Shown: piece by piece, positions 19,601 to 22,449 of the stretch
Numbering within the stretch: the first letter of the stretch is position 1
Layout: each line of letters opens with the position of its first letter
Assembly: GCA_034698045.1 (NCBI GenBank)
Contig: JAQGAU010000948.1
Span: forward strand, 1 to 22,449
DNA: 22,449 nucleotides
Source: Paramacrobiotus richtersi
Taxonomy: Eukaryota > Tardigrada > Eutardigrada > Parachela > Macrobiotidae
Direction: 5' to 3'
Translations under genes and position numbers: made by a program
The notes under the pieces: model-generated
Databases searched by the model: none
What the model was told of the DNA's origin: nothing
Seen by the model: only the letters and a program-made list of their open reading frames with translations

Positions 19601-20594
19601 TGCATATGTCTAGCGCACCACAGCCCGGTAGTTACTATAATGTCATTATGTCATTACTGTCATTAACGACAAATGACAGGCATTTTGCACAGGCATATGT
19701 CCAGCGCACCACAGCTCGGTAGTTATTATACGGTCATTATGTCATTACTGTCATTAAAGACAAATGACAGGCCTTTAAGATATGTATTAACGGCATTCTT
19801 TTATCAGTGACAACACTGAAAGACTCTTGTCATTTGTCAGTAACTAACGCCTAATGACAAATGCCGTCCTAAAAACATATGTTTTCTTTCTATACGTTTT
19901 AGGCCCGAACTCGCCAGTACACGCTGCTTCCGCTTCGGTCTTCCAGTCCTCGAAACGAGCAAGTGCACTTTCCTAGTAATACTTACGCTTGCGTTTACGT
20001 TATGTAAATAACCTCTCACAACCAAGACCGGAAATTCGGAAAGGTCAGAATTTAGCAGACTAGACAATGTGCGACTGTACACATGGTACGTTTACTTACT
20101 GTAAGTCTCTGATGAACCTTCCGGTCCTCTTCCTTGGATATGGGAGACCATTGCACAGTCTGCCCTTCTCTGTACACTGATCCCTGTAGTTCTAGCCTGT
20201 TACGGGGCATGCGAATCCGGTTTTCTGGAGCAGCTAAGTAGGTATGGTTGCGACCAGGTAACGTAACCGTAACCAAGCAAAATGAATGGCCTTCGAACTG
20301 ATGCGGAAACAATAATATGCCCGGATACCATTTCCACCGCTTAGAAGAATCCACGCACAGCAAAACTTCAACCCCAGACAATCTGTATTTGCTGATAGGG
20401 CGCTTTGGATCCATATCGGTGAAGAAGCTCCGTTGCCGCCCGCGATACACTTTTCCATAGGGAAGCTCTTGTATGTCGGCGCCAAAGTCAACAGTTAGAC
20501 TTTTAGCGGTAGCACCAACGAGCTGCCCATAGTGTAACAATCCGTCAGGACCCCGTACATCCACACTGTTCCATTTAAACAAATCCGCATGCAT
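13673..20594 (-). CDS. F-box gene C: Tudor-like N-terminal exon, 5.2-kb repeat-filled intron, F-box exon, last exon; about 488 aa
   Basis: Likely SCF substrate receptor, closest in plan to gene B. Exons: 20594-20100 (165 codons), 14919-14131 (263) and 13855-13673 (60 plus stop). Intron 2 is 275 bp. Intron 1 would be 5180 bp, but its donor (ACA|GTAAGT) and acceptor (TTTTTCAG) are strong, phase 0 and at exactly the positions used in gene B. The N-terminal exon has VDVRGPDGLLHYG, VDFGADIQELPYGKVYRG and VEVLLCVDSSKRWKWYPG. The start at 20594 matches gene B's MRADLF start; an in-frame ATG at 20624 is an alternative. The F-box is at about 202-240 (FQSLCGDIILDVFGSLDSPP...CRKW). The last exon has SPDPREGVHYHLQQWH. 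No exon is broken. The doubt is whether the two halves still splice together; if not, this is a headless F-box gene plus an orphan N-terminal exon. Confidence 0.72.
15341..15444 (-). repeat. Single left-end copy of the 91-bp repeat, inverted
   Basis: On the plus strand it reads TAAAATGCCTGTCATTTGTC, then TAATGACATAATGACATTAT, then CCGGGCTGTGGTGCGCTAGA, which is the reverse complement of the right-hand units at 19437-19790. A second start of the unit (GTAAAATGCCTG) follows at the inner end and then stops. The central palindrome is broken here (TGTCATTAATTACA). Confidence 0.9.
15445..16884. other. Left inner part of the repeat block, no gene seen
   Basis: About 1.4 kb with only small frames and no recognised domain. 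One perfect 8-bp inverted repeat, TATATCTC...GAGATATA, lies at 16567-16593. A GCTTCG-rich word (CTTCGCTTCGCTTCGGTC) lies at 16743-16760 and recurs inverted at 18388-18401. Confidence 0.5.
16885..17265. repeat. Three related units of about 85-92 bp: two direct, one inverted
   Basis: Units lie at about 16885-16969, 16975-17059 and, inverted, 17182-17265. The shared core is TTATTACGCAA, then a GGTACCGTGAC-like word, then GGGACGGACAAAA. The second and third also share TTTTCTTGAAT at the outer end. The spacing between the first two TTATTACGC words (16921 and 17013) is 92 bp. The second and third form a fold-back with about 120 bp between arms. Nothing suggests coding. Confidence 0.85.
17481..18188. 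repeat. Long inverted repeat, arms of about 250 bp
   Basis: Arms are about 17481-17731 and 17932-18188, with a spacer of about 200 bp. The core is perfect over about 39 bp (17571-17609 against 18056-18094, containing GGGCCCCTTGGGGGTAATC); outside the core the arms differ by substitutions and short indels. Open frames over it (17571-17906 plus, 17930-18250 minus) show the same residues because the arms are copies; no known domain is present. Confidence 0.9.
18402..18560. other. AT-rich tract before the microsatellite
   Basis: A markedly A/T-rich run with repeated AATA and ATTATT words and no open frame of note. It leads directly into the (ACCG)n tract, giving a sharp base-composition switch at 18561. 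Confidence 0.75.
18561..18636. repeat. (ACCG)19 tetranucleotide microsatellite
   Basis: Nineteen uninterrupted ACCG units (76 bp), followed by ACAG and then GACGGACGG. On the minus strand one frame reads Ser-Val-Gly-Arg repeats, which I take as a by-product and not a protein. Confidence 0.97.
18836..19262. repeat. Palindromic fold-back, arms of about 180-205 bp
   Basis: Left arm about 18836-19040, right arm about 19085-19262. Shared landmarks, read outward to inward on the left arm: AAGGGAGnGnCACGAGATTT, then the CTCGAGGGAACT box (as its complement), then ACACTGGCGA-like and CACTTTAAA-like words. The arms have diverged moderately with indels. The form is that of a MITE-like fold-back; no target duplication was recognised. 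Confidence 0.85.
19437..19790. repeat. 91-bp tandem repeat, four copies
   Basis: Unit starts (CACAGCCCG or CACAGCTCG) fall at 19437, 19528, 19619 and 19710, exactly 91 bp apart each time. The last copy degrades near 19775. Each unit holds three TGTCATTA words followed by two ATGACA words on the same strand. In copies 1 and 2 the middle forms a perfect 14-bp palindrome, TGTCATTAATGACA (19476-19489 and 19567-19580). Related words continue to about 19862. Confidence 0.97.
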
Positions 20595-21284
20595 TTCGAC
20601 TTTCACATGAAAGTAACCGAACAACCTGATTGGTAATAACTAGAGGAGAACAGATTCAAACAATAACTCAAAGGGGAAGAAGCAGATGATGATTAGTTTA
20701 TGCAAGTTTATCGGTACATATTTGTAATGAGAGAGAATTTCAAAATGATGATACCAGTTAATCGCAAATTTCAACCTGGCCCTCACTGTCAAGTGAAACG
20801 AGATCATTGTTCGAAGATTAATCGCTGGCCATGCCTACTTTCTCAGTTCTAATGAACAACATGTTAGCTATTTCCTCCATAGAAAAATTCTGCCATTATT
20901 GTTCTAACTAGGCCGTATGCAAACCGAATCAATGCAATCTAAACAAAAGGCCTCTGGTTCAGAAGAACGACATAGGTAGGCTCAGTTATGCTTTACTAGC
21001 CTTATCGCTTTGGCTACACTTTATGGGCAACAGCCACAGCAGTAAATGGACCCAGCGCATGAAAACCACCAAAATATAATAAACGTTTAGTTATGCTCTT
21101 GATTCCCTTTGAATCCGCTGTTGCGGATACATCACGCATTTATATGCACCACCTTTAAGACTCAATTCTGGATGAGAAATTTTTCGGATTTCGAGACGAC
21201 AATCGACGTCTTTTCGTCCAGAAAGACAAACAACCGGAACATAATTCGAGAAAGTTCAAAAGGTCCAAAATAAATCCAGAAAAA
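20595..21284. other. Spacer between the decayed F-box copy and F-box gene C
   Basis: No gene seen in about 690 bp. It should contain the promoter of gene C. The decayed copy to the right gives out near 21285, with no trace found of the usual last exon (the DPREGVHY block). Confidence 0.55.
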
Positions 21285-22449
21285 CACATCGTTCCTGATC
21301 GGTAAAGTTGTGTAACCAAGCAGCTAAAGTCGAGCGTTCATTGTCTCGCAAATCCGGACAACTGCAGTTGTCCAAAAGCAAGAAGTAAACTTGTGGGAAT
21401 ATTTGGATGACAGCCGTCATTCAAATGTTTCCACAATTTTACTTTTTGGTCGCGCGTTGGCTGGCGCCTGGCGGTGATACGTGCATGCTTAATTATAAGC
21501 TGAATAACAATCGGAATGACGGCGCTACGACGGAGAATGCCGGTATCCTTCAGTACAAGCGCAGAACATACTGTACACAAGCTAAAGGGCTCAGTGCCCT
21601 AAGGAATATTCCACGAAGTCAGCTGGGTTTCCGTATGGTGATTGAAGAGCAGGAGCTTGTCCACAGGACCGCTCTTCTATTCTTGCCTGACATGCTGTAT
21701 GTACCGACTAATTCGCGACATTAACGATTTGCCCTTTCCTGCAGCGGCAATTACTTGGATTCTTTCTTTCCAGCATTGGAGTAAACATTCTGCGAGCTGG
21801 TTGTCGCCTCGGTAATCTTCGCTGTCTGTCTTCTTCACGGCTGTGGATGAGACGAAGGACATGCTGCATTGATTTAGATATCGTAGCACTATGCCACACT
21901 TTGTTCACACCACGAATTTTGACTTGATCTGGACTGTCCAAACAACAAAAAGTTTCGAAAAGGACGTTTCACTTTTCAGAACGAGCAACTGAGATTGGTT
22001 TCTTTCCCGTCGTAGACGTCAGTCTTGAGAAAGGTTTCCAACAGCATGCAAGTTGCTTGAAACATTCGAGTAGCCAAGAAGCCGACATACCACGAATATC
22101 CCTAAAAGAAAAGAAGGCTTACTACATTAAAGTCTGTCCAAAGTCTGTACAACCAAGGACATAGTTATGTACAAACTATCGGATTCGATAATGGGCTGAT
22201 GCAGAGTTCTGGTAGCCATTACATTTAGAACGTAAAAAACATTATCACCAATATACCAGCCATCGCTTATCTCTCCGCAAAACCGTCTAGTTTAGCTTAT
22301 TCCGATCATAAGTATCTTAATATGTTGGCTCCCTTGATTCCACATGGCCACCCAGCGGGGTTGTTTGATACCAATGCTTCATGGCAAACATTGTATCTCG
22401 GTTAGGAATTGCCGACACCGAACTGCGATCGGCCAGCTCGCCCTTCTTG
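21285..22449 (-). pseudogene. Decayed F-box family copy (gene A type), 5' part beyond the window
   Basis: On the minus strand, 22449-about 22150 matches the third module of gene A: GELADRSSVSAIPNR, then a RDKRWLV piece, then IGDNVFYVLNVMA. That stretch contains an in-frame TAA at 22319-22317, a TAG further on and a frame change. After a plausible acceptor (TTTTAG, about 22102) the F-box exon likeness resumes: YSWYVGFLATRMF, TDVYDGKE, a stop and frame change, then LFETFCCLDSPDQ. Another frame change follows near 21860 and leads to DYRGDNQLAECLLQCW, then a stop after IQHVRQE. CTVCSALVLKDTGI and LAAWLHNFTDQER appear further on. The likeness ends near 21285. At least three frame changes and several stops rule out a full-length product. 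It is a relic of a gene A-like member, not of the neighbouring gene C. Confidence 0.88.

Larger units (their letters stand above)
15264..19917. mobile_element. Fold-back type insertion (or nest of insertions) inside intron 1 of F-box gene C
   Basis: The outer ends are inverted relatives: CTGGCGAGTACTGGCC...TAAA...TATA from 15264 and its approximate complement ending at 19917. Just inside, a unit of the 91-bp repeat (one copy on the left, four on the right) is also in opposite orientation. Between them lie three further fold-back pairs. No transposase, integrase or reverse-transcriptase reading frame was recognised, and I could not see a clear target-site duplication, so the borders are approximate. 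The best reading is a non-autonomous element with long composite inverted termini, perhaps with later insertions. A set of independent repeats collected in one intron is the alternative. Confidence 0.55.

Noticed and set aside
19437-19790. Regular repeats that could be mistaken for a CRISPR array
   Set aside because: The units are contiguous 91-bp tandem copies with no unique spacers, there are no cas genes, and the genome is eukaryotic.

Overview
The window looks like nuclear DNA of a small invertebrate. Genes are broken by many introns, often 50-65 bp, with GT...AG ends that keep the reading frame. There are no operons or Shine-Dalgarno sites, and large families of ubiquitin-ligase adaptors and neprilysins are present. 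Compact introns, mid-range GC and expanded F-box and BTB families would suit a tardigrade such as a Hypsibius-type genome, but the species call is inference.

All confident genes lie on the minus strand. From the left: an M13 (neprilysin-type) metallopeptidase (1-3116, about 11 exons, C-terminus cut by the window edge); F-box gene A (4290-6794); a BTB/POZ gene (8076-9148); F-box gene B (9693-11680); F-box gene C (13673-20594); and a decayed fourth F-box copy (21285-22449, running off the right edge). Genes A, B and C share one plan: an N-terminal exon encoding a Tudor/SH3-like barrel region, an F-box exon of 263-268 codons, and a short last exon with a DPR[ED]GVHY motif. Both introns in each gene are phase 0. 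The F-box predicts SKP1/CUL1 (SCF) ligase adaptors and the BTB protein a CUL3-type adaptor, so the block is mostly ubiquitin-ligase substrate-receptor genes. Substrates cannot be read from the sequence.

Gene C is split by a predicted intron of about 5.2 kb (14920-20099), against 154 bp at the same position in gene B and 706 bp in gene A. It is filled with repeats: an element-like block (about 15264-19917) with inverted ends, a 91-bp tandem array rich in ATGACA, three further fold-back repeats and an (ACCG)19 microsatellite. No transposase was recognised, so it looks like a non-autonomous fold-back insertion or a nest of them.

The remaining spacers (3117-4289, 6795-8075, 11681-13672, 20595-21284) hold no gene I can support, apart from a few hairpins, short repeats and two doubtful plus-strand reading frames.
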